A stretch of 32,753 nt of DNA from Deltaproteobacteria bacterium (GTDB lineage: Bacteria > Myxococcota_A > Polyangia > DRWM01 > JAAZOP01). The notes under the pieces were generated by a model, which had not been told where the DNA came from, searched no databases, and saw only the letters and a list, made by a program, of their open reading frames with translations. Shown piece after piece: positions 15,863-23,790 of the stretch. The position numbers were made by a program, and so were the translations under genes. Positions within the stretch are counted from its first letter, which is position 1; every line of letters starts with the position of its first letter. Location of the stretch: positions 1 to 32,753 of the forward strand of contig JACRCX010000146.1 in the NCBI GenBank assembly GCA_016218815.1, written 5' to 3'.

Positions 15863-17503
15863 ATGGCCGAGAACGAAAAGGACGACAAGGGCGGGCTCGA
15901 GCGCATCCTGGCCGACCGCCGCGACAAGGTCGCGAAGCTCCGCGCCCTCGGCCTCCACCCCTACGCCAACGACTTCCACCCCACCCACCCCGCCGCCGAA
16001 GCGCTCGAGGCCGGCAAGTCCCTCCCCGCGCCTGCCCTGAACGAACCCCCACAACCGAACCGCGGGCTTCAGCCCGCGGACGTCGCCCCGCCCGGCCCGC
16101 GCCCTGAAGGGCGCGGTTCGGCGGAGGACGGTGGTCCCCATCCCGCGGGGCACGCCGCCGGACCGGCGGCCGACGCGCCGCGCTTCGCCGTCGCCGGCCG
16201 TATCGCCGCCCTCCGCTCCTTCGGCAAGGCCGCCTTCGTCAAGCTCGACGACCGCTCCGGCCGCATCCAGGTCCAGGTGCGCCGCGACGTGCTCCCCGAG
16301 GCCGACTTCGCCGCGTTCAAGCTCGCCGAGCCCGGCGACTTCGCCGGCGTCACCGGCCCCCTCTTCCGCACCAGGACCGGCGAAGTCACCATTCTGGCCG
16401 AGCGCTGGATGCATCTCACCAAGGCCCTGCGTCCGCCCCCCGAGAAGTGGCACGGCCTCACCGACGTCGAGACGCGCCTGCGCCACCGCTCGGTCGACCT
16501 CTTCGCCAACCCCGACGTCCAACGCCTCTTCCGCGCCCGCGGTCTCGTCGTCCGCGCCCTCCGCGAGTACCTCGACGGCGAGGGCTTCCTCGAGGTCGAG
16601 ACCCCGATGCTCCACGCCGTCCAGGGCGGCGCCGCCGCGAAACCCTTCGCCACCCACCACAACGCCCTCGACCTCGATCTCTTCCTGCGCATCGCCCCCG
16701 AGCTGTTCCTGAAGCGCCTGCTCGTCGGCGGCCTCGAGCGCGTCTACGAGCTCGGCCGCTGCTTCCGCAACGAAGGCCTGTCCACCCGGCACAACCCCGA
16801 GTTCACCATGCTCGAGTTCTACGAAGCCTACGCGACCTGCGACACCGTGCTCGAACGCACCGAGGAAATGCTCTGCCACGTCGACGAACGCCTGCGCGCA
16901 GCCTTCCCCGCGTACGGCGAGGGCCGCGCGTTCCGCCTGGAGCGCCCGTTCCGCCGGCTTCGCATGGCCGACGCCGTCGTCGAACGCGGCGCGCCGCCCG
17001 GGTCGCTGACCGACCCCGCGGCCATGGAGGCGTTCCTTTCCGGCGCCCATCCCGCGCAGCGTGCAGCCTGGGGTCCGCTGGATCACGGCGGTCGCATCTA
17101 CTGGCTGTTCGAGACGCTCGTCGAGCCGAGCCTCGGGCCCGAGCCGGTCTTCGTGCTCGGCTACCCCGCCGCCGTCTCCCCGCTCGCCCGACCCAACGAC
17201 GCCGATCCCTTCTGGACCGATCGCTTCGAGCTGTTCGTCGGCGGGCAGGAGCTCGCCAACGCGTTCTCCGAATTGAACGACCCCGACCTCCAGGCCGAGC
17301 GTTTCCGCGCGCAGGTCGAGGCGCGCCGCAAGGGCGACGCGGAGGCGATGGAGTACGACGTCGAATACGTGCAGGCGCTGGAGCACGGCATGCCGCCCGC
17401 GGGAGGCTTCGGCCTGGGCGTGGATCGGCTGACGATGCTGCTCTGCGGCGTCGGCTCGATCCGCGAGGCCATCCTCTTCCCGTTGCGCCGGCCCGTGGGG
17501 TGA
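15863..17503 (+). CDS. lysS: Lysyl-tRNA synthetase, class II, with repeat-encoded insert
   Basis: 546 residues from the ATG at 15863. The class II motifs are present: motif 1 around FLEVETPML, motif 2 in ELGRCFRNEGLSTRHNPEF, motif 3 in GFGLGVDRLTMLL. The N-terminal OB-fold begins at FAVAGRIAALRSFGKA. Between the N-terminal helix and the OB-fold lies an unusual Pro/Gly-rich segment of about 50 residues (about 57-107). Its core is the 67-base palindromic element at 16055-16121, also found in an intergenic region at 25356. The remaining sequence has no gap, so the enzyme is probably active, with the insert as a surface linker. The gene is 5 bases after prfB and 3 bases before lolC/E; the whole purF-lolD group is probably one operon. 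Confidence 0.93.
   Translation: MAENEKDDKGGLERILADRRDKVAKLRALGLHPYANDFHPTHPAAEALEAGKSLPAPALNEPPQPNRGLQPADVAPPGPRPEGRGSAEDGGPHPAGHAAGPAADAPRFAVAGRIAALRSFGKAAFVKLDDRSGRIQVQVRRDVLPEADFAAFKLAEPGDFAGVTGPLFRTRTGEVTILAERWMHLTKALRPPPEKWHGLTDVETRLRHRSVDLFANPDVQRLFRARGLVVRALREYLDGEGFLEVETPMLHAVQGGAAAKPFATHHNALDLDLFLRIAPELFLKRLLVGGLERVYELGRCFRNEGLSTRHNPEFTMLEFYEAYATCDTVLERTEEMLCHVDERLRAAFPAYGEGRAFRLERPFRRLRMADAVVERGAPPGSLTDPAAMEAFLSGAHPAQRAAWGPLDHGGRIYWLFETLVEPSLGPEPVFVLGYPAAVSPLARPNDADPFWTDRFELFVGGQELANAFSELNDPDLQAERFRAQVEARRKGDAEAMEYDVEYVQALEHGMPPAGGFGLGVDRLTMLLCGVGSIREAILFPLRRPVG
16055..16121. repeat. 67-base palindromic element inside lysS
   Basis: The ends are a 10-base inverted repeat, CCGAACCGCG and CGCGGTTCGG. 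Two inner palindromes, GGGCTTCAGCCC and GCCCTGAAGGGC, flank a 21-base spacer. A copy of the same total length and same spacer length, but different spacer sequence, lies at 25356-25422. Here it is translated in frame. Confidence 0.85.
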
Positions 17504-17506
17504 GCG

Positions 17507-19048
17507 ATGCAGGTCGTCTGGTGGGCCCCCCTCCTCATCTTCGGCTTCGTCGTCGGCGCCGTCCTGCTCAACCTCGGCGTCTGGCACCTCCTGCTCAAGT
17601 CCTGCGAGGCGATCGGCAAGCGCTGGTCCGCCAGCCTCTTCATCTCGGTCCGCCAGCTCGGCGGCCCCAAGAGCGGCTTCCTCTCCGTCATCGGCCTGCT
17701 CTCCATCCTCGGCGTCTCCTTCTCCTCCTGCGCCCTCGACTCCGTGCTCTCCGTGATGAGCGGCTTCCAGGAGGATCTCAAGCACAAGATCGTCGGCTCC
17801 AACGCCCATGTCGTGATCGACCGCGCGCAGGGCGAGGGCATTGCCGACTACGAGCGCGTGTTGGCCGTGGTCCGCGGCGTCGACGGCGTCGTCGGCGCCA
17901 CCCCCTTCGTCATCGGCGAGGCCCTCGTGCAGTCCCCGCGCACCCAGAACCTCGCCGGCGTCGTCGTGCGCGGCGTGGACTCCGCGAGCGTCGACTCCGC
18001 CACGGATTTGGGCGAAACCCTGCGCGACGGCGCCCGCGTCGAGGATCTCGAAGCCCCCATGCGCCGCTTCCAGACCGCCGCCGCCGGCACCCCCAAGAAA
18101 CTCCCCCCCTCCCCCGAGCCACCAGCGACCAACGACCAGCCCCCTCCCCCCCCCGGTCCGGGTCCGGGTCCGGTTTCGGATTCGGGTCCGGCTTCTGCCA
18201 GCCCCCGACCCCCGACCCCCGACCCCCTCTCGTCCCCACCCCCCACCCCCCAGTCCCCGAGGGGCCTCTTCGTCGGCGCCCAGCTCGCCGACGCCATGAA
18301 CCTCGAGGTCGGCGACGAGATCCAGCTCGTCGCCCCCATGGGCGACCTCGGCCCGACCGGACCCATGCCCAAGAGCCGCCCCTTCACCGTCGCCGGGATC
18401 TTCCAGTCCGGGATGTACGAGTACGACTCGAAATACGTCTACATCCCGCTCGCCGACGCCCAGCGCTTCTTCGGTGTCTTCGACGTCGCCTCGCAGATCG
18501 CCGTCCGCGTCCCGGACCTCGACCGCGCCGTCGCCGTCGCCGCCGCCCTGCGCCAGGCCCTGCCGCCCGAGCTCCGCGTCCTGGACTGGCAATCGATCAA
18601 CAAGAACCTCTTCTCCGCCCTCAAGCTCGAGAAGGTCATGATGTTCGTCATGCTCTCGCTGTCCATCCTCGTCGCCTCGTTCTCGATCATCTCCACGCTC
18701 ACGCTCATGGTCTTCGAGAAGCACAAGCAGATCGCCGTGCTCAAGGCGCTCGGCACCTCGGACCGGACCGTCCGCTGGATCTTCACGCTGCAGGGGGTGC
18801 TGATCGGCGCCGCGGGGGCGATCACGGGGTCGATCCTGTCCGTCTCGTTCTGCCTGCTCGTGCGGCACGTGATCCCGTTCCCCGTGCCCAAGGAGGTCTT
18901 CTACATGAGCCGCATGCCGGTGGCGATGTCGATCGCCGAGTTCCTGACCGTCGGGCTGGCGGCGATCGCGGTGGCCACGATCTCCACGACGTATCCCTCG
19001 CGCATCGCCTCGCGCCTGCGTCCGGCCGACGGGTTGAGGTTCGAATGA
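17507..19048 (+). CDS. lolC: Lipoprotein-releasing ABC permease, LolC/LolE family
   Basis: 513 residues with MacB/FtsX-like topology: a membrane helix, a large periplasmic domain and three C-terminal helices (from about residue 375). Conserved parts include GFLSVIGLLSILGVSFSS at the first core helix, VMSGFQEDLKHKIVG after it, and MVFEKHKQIAVLKALG at the cytoplasmic coupling loop. It releases outer-membrane lipoproteins from the inner membrane together with LolD. Two features are odd. There is an additional hydrophobic segment at residues 5-30 before the usual first helix. A Pro-rich stretch at about residues 193-250, in the periplasmic domain, is encoded by tandem repeats (18118-18224 and flanks). 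The gene starts 3 bases after lysS, with a GGGGTGAG ribosome site, and overlaps lolD by 4 bases. Confidence 0.9.
   Translation: MQVVWWAPLLIFGFVVGAVLLNLGVWHLLLKSCEAIGKRWSASLFISVRQLGGPKSGFLSVIGLLSILGVSFSSCALDSVLSVMSGFQEDLKHKIVGSNAHVVIDRAQGEGIADYERVLAVVRGVDGVVGATPFVIGEALVQSPRTQNLAGVVVRGVDSASVDSATDLGETLRDGARVEDLEAPMRRFQTAAAGTPKKLPPSPEPPATNDQPPPPPGPGPGPVSDSGPASASPRPPTPDPLSSPPPTPQSPRGLFVGAQLADAMNLEVGDEIQLVAPMGDLGPTGPMPKSRPFTVAGIFQSGMYEYDSKYVYIPLADAQRFFGVFDVASQIAVRVPDLDRAVAVAAALRQALPPELRVLDWQSINKNLFSALKLEKVMMFVMLSLSILVASFSIISTLTLMVFEKHKQIAVLKALGTSDRTVRWIFTLQGVLIGAAGAITGSILSVSFCLLVRHVIPFPVPKEVFYMSRMPVAMSIAEFLTVGLAAIAVATISTTYPSRIASRLRPADGLRFE
18118..18224. repeat. Stacked tandem repeats inside lolC/E
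   Basis: Three kinds of short repeat follow each other: 7-base units (GCCACCA, GCGACCA, ACGACCA) at 18118-18138, about six 6-base units of GGTCCG type near 18155-18190, and three 7-base CCCCGAC units near 18203-18224. All are in frame and encode a Pro/Gly/Ser linker. The heptamer family is the same as in the intergenic tracts at 10446 and 13137. Confidence 0.8.
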
Positions 19049-19845
19049 TGGACACCCAAGCGCCGCTGCTGCGGGTCTGCGGGTTGCGGAAGTCCTTCCG
19101 CCACGGCGGCAAGGATTTGCCCGTGCTGCGCGGGGTCGACCTCACGATCGAGCGCGGCGAGATGCTGGCCATCGTCGGCCTCTCCGGCGCCGGCAAGTCG
19201 ACCCTGCTGCACGTCATCGGCACCCTCGACGCGCCGTCCGAGGGCCGCGTCGAGTTCGACGGCGTCGACGTGGCGCGCATGGGCGGCCGCGAGCTGGCCG
19301 CGTTCCGCAACCGCACCATCGGCTTCGTCTTCCAGTTCCACCACCTGCTCCCCGAGTTCAATGCGCTCGAGAACGCGATGATGCCCGCGATCATCGGCCG
19401 CGTGCCCCCGGCCGAGGCGCGCGAGCGCGCCCTCAAGCTCCTCGGCGAAGTCGGCCTCGGGTCGCGGTTGACGCACCGGCCCAGCGAGCTGTCGGGCGGC
19501 GAGCAGCAGCGCGTCGCCATCGCCCGTGCCCTGGTCATGGAGCCCCGCCTGCTCCTGGCCGACGAGCCCACCGGCAACATCGATTCCACCACCGCCTCCG
19601 GCATCCACGAGCTGTTCTTCGAATTGAACCGCCTGCACTCCGTGACCATGGTCGTCGTCACCCACGACGACCGTCTCGCCCGCAAGCTCCCCCGCCGCGT
19701 CGAAATCCGCGACGGCGTGATCGTCGATGACGCCACCGCCGCCGCTTGCGGCGGCGCCGCCCCGAGCCCCGTGGAGGGGTCGAAGGGCGGCGAAGCCCCG
19801 ACCGAAGTCGAGGGGCCCGCCGCCGACCCGATCCCGACGGGCTGA
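19045..19845 (+). CDS. lolD: Lipoprotein-releasing ABC ATPase LolD
   Basis: 266 residues. Walker A reads GLSGAGKST, the signature LSGGEQQR, and Walker B LLLADEPTGNID, followed by the H-loop VVVTHD. The length of the conserved ATPase part is about 225 residues; the final about 40 residues form an Ala/Pro/Glu/Gly-rich tail encoded by a dispersed repeat (19759-19815). LolD provides energy to LolC/E for lipoprotein release to the carrier LolA. The start overlaps the stop of lolC/E (ATGATGA-like arrangement), with a GAGGT ribosome site. An adjacent ATG at 19048 is an alternative start. Confidence 0.93.
   Translation: MMDTQAPLLRVCGLRKSFRHGGKDLPVLRGVDLTIERGEMLAIVGLSGAGKSTLLHVIGTLDAPSEGRVEFDGVDVARMGGRELAAFRNRTIGFVFQFHHLLPEFNALENAMMPAIIGRVPPAEARERALKLLGEVGLGSRLTHRPSELSGGEQQRVAIARALVMEPRLLLADEPTGNIDSTTASGIHELFFELNRLHSVTMVVVTHDDRLARKLPRRVEIRDGVIVDDATAAACGGAAPSPVEGSKGGEAPTEVEGPAADPIPTG
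19759..19815. repeat. Dispersed palindromic repeat in lolD tail
   Basis: On the minus strand the segment reads CCCCTCGACTTCGGTCGGGGC-like, a relative of the CCCTTCGACTTCGCTCAGGGC element at 6361. Two complementary GC-rich arms flank it. It encodes the non-conserved C-terminus of LolD. Confidence 0.6.
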
Positions 19846-19878
19846 CATTCTCGCCCTCCCTGTCCTCTTCCCTCCTGC

Positions 19879-19901
19879 GTCTCTGCGTCTCTGCGCGGAA
19901 A
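19879..19901. repeat. Period-8 tract GCGTCTCT
   Basis: Two exact 8-base units, followed by a partial one, lie in the 243-base gap after lolD. The reverse complement is seen at 6390-6410. Confidence 0.6.
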
Positions 19902-19969
19902 TTCCGGCTTCCGCCGTCGGGCCGGCACAGCCCCCACCCGGGGGGATCCACCCTACGTGGCTCGTTCCC

Positions 19970-19998
19970 TTGACCGTGGGCCGGCTGCCGCCTACAGT
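19970..19998 (+). promoter_or_regulatory. Sigma-70-type promoter for the 20089 lipoprotein gene
   Basis: TTGACC at 19970-19975 and TACAGT at 19993-19998 are separated by exactly 17 bases, close to the consensus. The start point would be near 20005, giving an untranslated leader of about 85 bases that contains a run of eight or more G. Confidence 0.65.
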
Positions 19999-20088
19999 CG
20001 GTGGCGCACGCTTGGGGGTGGACCTGTCTGCGGGGGGGGGACTGCGGATCGGCCCTCGGCCTTCCGCACACGTTGGGAGATCGAGCTC

Positions 20089-21609
20089 ATGACGGAAAGA
20101 GTCCTGCGCGCCGCCCTGTGCTTTGCCCTGGTGGCCGTCGTTCCCGCCTGCGGAGACGACAGCTCGAGCCGGGATTCCGGCGGCGATGAGCCGATGGAGT
20201 CGAACGAAGGCGGAGCGGACGCCGACGCCGAGCCGGACACCGATCCCGGCACGGACGCGGACGCGGACGCGGATGCGGATGCGGATGCGGACGCCGATGC
20301 CGATGCCGATGGCGACGGCGACGCCGACGCCGACGCCGACGCCGATGCGAGCGACGACGGTGGAAGCGGGTCGCTGGAGGTGACCCGCACGGCGGTCGGC
20401 AGCCCCGCCTGGACCGTCGAGGACGTCCAGATCTTCGCGGGCGTGTGCTGGGACGGAAGCAGCATCGCACCCGCCGTCGAGCTCGTCTCCTCGATCCTCC
20501 CCGACCACGGGTTCTACTCGCGCGAGGGGCTCTTCGGACCGGGAACGCCGCATGCGCCGCCGTACGATCACGAGGTCACGGACGGGCTGACGGCCCAGGG
20601 AATCCCGTTCGGCCCGCACCGCGCCTACGACGATCCCCGCTCGCCGAGCTGCATCTTCCTCCTCATGCTGCTGGTCCCGACGGCCGATGCGCCGGTGGGC
20701 TCGTCGCCCGACTTCGCCGGCGGGCCGATCCTGCCCTCCGCGATCTTCCCGATCACCTACGACGGGGAGCTCTACCAGGGCGCGACCCTGATCGACCTGT
20801 ACTTCGACGGGACCCTTCCGCCTCTGAGCGGGCTGGCGCCCCCGGTCTCGGGAGACGGCTACAGCCACGCCGTGCTGCAGTTCGCGGAGAACGACGTCTT
20901 CGGCCCTCGGTTGATGCCCCCGGACGACTACTCGCTCGAGCTGCGCATCACCGGCGCGGACGGCGACGGCTGGCAGCTGCACGTGCCGTTCGTCATCGAT
21001 CCCATCACGGGTCCGTGCACGACCGCCGAGGATGTGCTGGGGCCCAGCTCCTGCCCCTCAGGCCAGGTCTGTAGCCCGCTCGGCTACTGCCGGGACGCGG
21101 GCGGCTCGGGTCTCGGCAGCCCCTGCTACTTCGAGAGGGAGTGCGGCGGGTCGCTGATCTGCGCCACCGATCCGCCCGCAGTCGCCGGGTCGGGTCCCAC
21201 GTGCCGCACGTTGTGCGGCTACCCGGACGGGACGTGCCCCGGAGCGGACGAGGCCTGCCTGCCGCTGGCGTCCGTGGCGTACTGGGGGACGTTGATCGAC
21301 GGCCTGGGCGCCTGCCTGCCGCGCCCGACGTCCTGGCCGAGCTGCAACCCGATGACCAGCGCCGAGTGCCGCGGGACCGATGCCTGCTACACGTCGCTGG
21401 GACCGGGGTGCAACCCGCCCGGCTCGACTCCCGCAGGCGGATCGTGCGCTCGGGACACCGAGTGCGTCGCGGGCGCGACGTGCTACGGCCCGGCCCCGGC
21501 ACCGACGTCTTGCCGAGAGTGGTGCTGGTGCGACGCCGACTGCGACGCCGGCCTGACCTGCCGGGGACACCTCGGCAGCAGTGGGGCGATGTGGGGCGTC
21601 TGCATCTAG
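20089..21609 (+). CDS. Lipoprotein with Asp-Ala repeat stalk and Cys-rich C-terminus
   Basis: 506 residues from the ATG at 20089, preceded by a GGGAGA ribosome site. Residues 1-20 form a short signal ending in the lipobox VPAC (Cys about residue 20), so the protein is probably lipid-anchored. After an acidic region, residues 57-87 are almost purely Asp-Ala (with Gly), encoded by GCGGAY and GCCGAY hexamers. The middle domain (about 100-310) is beta-rich with no clear family. The C-terminal about 180 residues hold some 25 Cys in pairs such as CSPLGYC, CDADCDAGLTC, typical of myxobacterial Cys-rich surface modules. Location is inferred as outer surface. An expression signal (sigma-70 promoter) is at 19970-19998. 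Confidence 0.8.
   Translation: MTERVLRAALCFALVAVVPACGDDSSSRDSGGDEPMESNEGGADADAEPDTDPGTDADADADADADADADADADGDGDADADADADASDDGGSGSLEVTRTAVGSPAWTVEDVQIFAGVCWDGSSIAPAVELVSSILPDHGFYSREGLFGPGTPHAPPYDHEVTDGLTAQGIPFGPHRAYDDPRSPSCIFLLMLLVPTADAPVGSSPDFAGGPILPSAIFPITYDGELYQGATLIDLYFDGTLPPLSGLAPPVSGDGYSHAVLQFAENDVFGPRLMPPDDYSLELRITGADGDGWQLHVPFVIDPITGPCTTAEDVLGPSSCPSGQVCSPLGYCRDAGGSGLGSPCYFERECGGSLICATDPPAVAGSGPTCRTLCGYPDGTCPGADEACLPLASVAYWGTLIDGLGACLPRPTSWPSCNPMTSAECRGTDACYTSLGPGCNPPGSTPAGGSCARDTECVAGATCYGPAPAPTSCREWCWCDADCDAGLTCRGHLGSSGAMWGVCI
20257..20349 (+). repeat. Hexamer tract encoding Asp-Ala repeats
   Basis: About 15 consecutive 6-base units, GCGGAC/GCGGAT then GCCGAC/GCCGAT, code for alternating Asp and Ala (two Gly). 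Length changes by slippage would stay in frame and alter stalk length. Confidence 0.85.
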
Positions 21610-21663
21610 CGCGCGCCGCCGGCGTCTCCTTGATCGCTTCCAGTTCTCCACGGAGCACGGCCG

Positions 21664-21930
21664 TCAGAACGAGCCGCCGTCCAGGCGAGTGCCGGGGCTG
21701 AAGGCCGCGCCGCCCGAGCCGGCTGCCTCGTCGTGCGGCGTGAACGCCCCCGCGAGATCCGGCGAGCGGGTGAGGGACACGTCCACGGCCGGCAGCAGCG
21801 CACAGTCCGCCAAGCTTCCGCCGTAACAGAAGCGGTCCACCACCGCCCCCCCCGCGTCCAACAGCCAGATCGCGTCGCTCGGGACCGACAGATGCAGCCC
21901 GAAGCTCAACCCCGGCTGTGGACGCTCGCC
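21664..21930 (-). pseudogene. Lamin-tail-domain-like gene remnant
   Basis: The last about 85 codons of a minus-strand frame ending at TGA 21664-21666 resemble the C-terminal part of a lamin-tail (LTD) domain of bacterial surface proteins: AIWLLDAGGAVVDRFCYGG, then SLTRSPDLAGAF, and a GTRLDGG end. The N-terminal half of the domain and any signal peptide are missing; the frame upstream reads as random Arg/Pro-rich sequence. I read this as a decayed fragment and not as a working gene. Confidence 0.5.
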
Positions 21931-22106
21931 CAATGGCGCGCCTGTCGACCGCGCGGATCTCGATCCCCCGATCGCACGCGTGGCACGCAAGATGCTTCCG
22001 TGACTTGCGGATCGCCATCGTTGCGGTTGCACAGGCGACAATCCCGATCTCGCGCTTCTCGACGGTTGCTTCCATTCTCGTGGTCCGACGACCTGTGCCG
22101 CGCTCC

Positions 22107-22313
22107 CTACGGCGCGGCCAGCGACACCACCGCGTGCGGATACCCGTGGAAGTCGCCGCTCGCCTGGCCGTACTCGTTCGCGCCCCGGCAGTACACCTCG
22201 CCCGTCGCAGACGCGGCGCACGTGTGCTCGTCTCCGTCGCCGTCCGCTCCGTCCTCCATGGAATCGGGGCCGGCTTCGCCGAGCGTTCCAGCGCCTTCGC
22301 GGCGGCCGTCGTG
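22107..22313 (-). pseudogene. RCC1-repeat protein remnant
   Basis: A minus-strand frame between two TAG codons holds about 69 codons, including one good RCC1-type repeat: EHTCAASATGEVYCRGANEY, then GQASGD and a conserved tail. RCC1 proteins have several such blades, so one repeat with no start or signal is a remnant. It lies close to the LTD fragment, and both may descend from one lost locus of surface proteins. Between them (21931-22106) nothing clear is seen. Confidence 0.5.
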
Positions 22314-22320
22314 CTATTCT
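22312..22320 (+). promoter_or_regulatory. Possible extended -10 element upstream of the 22472 gene
   Basis: TG-C-TATTCT is a good extended -10. It lies about 150 bases before the next plus-strand start codon, so its link to that gene is uncertain. Confidence 0.35.
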
Positions 22321-22471
22321 CGTTTGCTGTCGGCGGCCCGCCGGCCGCGCCGTGCACCCCGCCCCGGGAGCAGGCGTCGCGGCCACCCCGCGGAGCGTGC
22401 GCCGCACGTGACCCGATTTGCAGTCCCCGCACCTCCATCCCTGGGCGGGGAGGGACCCAAGGGGGCTGACC

Positions 22472-23767
22472 GTGACCAGACCGTTCCACTCGCTCCCCCG
22501 TCGCACGGCACGCTCCCGCTCGGCAACACGCTCGTCGCGCGCCCGGTCCGTCTCCAGGATGCTCGCCGTTGTCCTCTCCTGCGCCGGGTGGACCCCCGCC
22601 TGCGTCGCCCCCGCCGACGACCTCGGGACCCGCGTCGGTCTCCTGGCCTCGAGCGAGTTCTTCTCGCGCGTCGAGCACGTCCGCATCTGGGTCTACGATG
22701 CCGCCGTCCAGCACTGCGCGGGCGACCTCGTGCCCGACCCGCGCGCGGCCAGCGTCGCCTCCTCGGGCCGCGTCGAGCCCGGCCAGACCATCCGCCTCGA
22801 GGTCCCCCCGGGCGCTCGGACCTTCTATGCCGAGGCCTACGACGGATCCGACGAGACCGGCATCCTCGCTACCGGCTGCACCGAACGCTCCCTCACCGCC
22901 GGCGAGAATTCCCGCGTCACCATCCGCCTCGCCGAAACCGCCTCGACCGATGCCGACGCCGATGCCGATGCCGATGCCGATGCCGATGCCGACGCCGATG
23001 CCGATGCCGACGCCGATGCCGATGCCGAAACCGATGCCGTAGCTGAAGCCGACGCCGAGGCTGAAGCTGATGCTGAAGCCGATGCTGAAGCCGACGCCGA
23101 CGCCGATGCCGACGCCGATGCCGACGGCGGACCGACCATCTACTACGCCACCTCCTTCTCCGCAGACGATTGCGCGAGTTGGACGACCGGGCGGGCTTCC
23201 TCAGCCGGGGTCAATGACTGGGAGTGCGGCTCGGGCACCGGAGACCCCGGTGCCGGGCACGATGCCCTCGGCGGGGTGCTGGCGACGCGGATCGCCGGCA
23301 ACTACTCCCTGCGTTCGGATGGCTACGCCGAATCGCCGGTGATCGACGCCAACACAGGCTCGGGGCCCCTGCGCCTGATCTTCTGGCACTGGATGGAAGG
23401 GGAGGGCCGCACGACCGACTGCGCCGGCTCCACGGGCAACAACGACGGCGGCCTGGTCGCGGTCTCCACGGGCGGCGCCTTCGAGACCGCCGGCGTCGCG
23501 CCGAGCGACGGCTATCCGTTCGCGTCGCTCGACGCCTGGTTCACCGGAGGACCGGCCTACGTCAACGGCCGCCCCGGCTTCGGCTGCCGCTCCGGACGTC
23601 CCCTGCCGGCCGCGCCGACCGTCGCCTGGGAGCAGCGCTGCTTCGACCTCTCCGCGTTCCGCTCGGCGACCCTGCGACTCCGCTGCTACTTCGGTGCGGA
23701 TTCCTCGGCCGTCGCGCGCGGCTGGTACCTCGACGAACTGGTCGTCGAGGACGGAAGCTGCCCGTAG
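22472..23767 (+). CDS. Lipoprotein with long Asp-Ala repeat stalk and jelly-roll-like domain
   Basis: 431 residues from the GTG at 22472, chosen because AAGGGGG lies 6-7 bases upstream; an ATG at 22559 is an alternative. An Arg-rich N-region and hydrophobic segment end in TPAC (Cys about residue 42), a lipobox. A small beta-domain (about 45-155) resembles carboxypeptidase-like or transthyretin-like surface modules. Residues 160-218 are an Asp/Ala/Glu stalk encoded by hexamers. The C-terminal domain of about 200 residues, starting IYYATSFS, with several Cys and the ending WYLDELVVEDG, resembles a MAM or concanavalin-type jelly-roll. It is likely a surface lipoprotein. The stalk type is shared with the 20089 product but is written with different codons. 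Confidence 0.78.
   Translation: MTRPFHSLPRRTARSRSATRSSRARSVSRMLAVVLSCAGWTPACVAPADDLGTRVGLLASSEFFSRVEHVRIWVYDAAVQHCAGDLVPDPRAASVASSGRVEPGQTIRLEVPPGARTFYAEAYDGSDETGILATGCTERSLTAGENSRVTIRLAETASTDADADADADADADADADADADADADAETDAVAEADAEAEADAEADAEADADADADADADGGPTIYYATSFSADDCASWTTGRASSAGVNDWECGSGTGDPGAGHDALGGVLATRIAGNYSLRSDGYAESPVIDANTGSGPLRLIFWHWMEGEGRTTDCAGSTGNNDGGLVAVSTGGAFETAGVAPSDGYPFASLDAWFTGGPAYVNGRPGFGCRSGRPLPAAPTVAWEQRCFDLSAFRSATLRLRCYFGADSSAVARGWYLDELVVEDGSCP
22949..23125 (+). repeat. Hexamer tract encoding Asp/Glu-Ala repeats
   Basis: About 29 consecutive 6-base units, mainly GCCGAT/GCCGAC, with some GCTGAA variants in the second half, encode 59 residues of alternating acidic residue and Ala. 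Confidence 0.85.
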
Positions 23768-23790
23768 TCCTCGCCCGCGCGAGCGGCCCC

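Noticed and set aside
13209..16052. A 947-codon minus-strand open frame
   Set aside because: It is antisense to purF and prfB, and its composition is biased with no domain.
15716..18868. A 1050-codon open frame on the minus strand
   Set aside because: It is antisense to prfB, lysS and lolC/E, which have clear motifs, and has Gly/Ala/Glu/Asp-rich composition only.
22837..23139. Ser-Ala repeat protein on the minus strand
   Set aside because: It is the complement of the Asp-Ala coding hexamers; the plus-strand gene has signal, domain and ribosome site.
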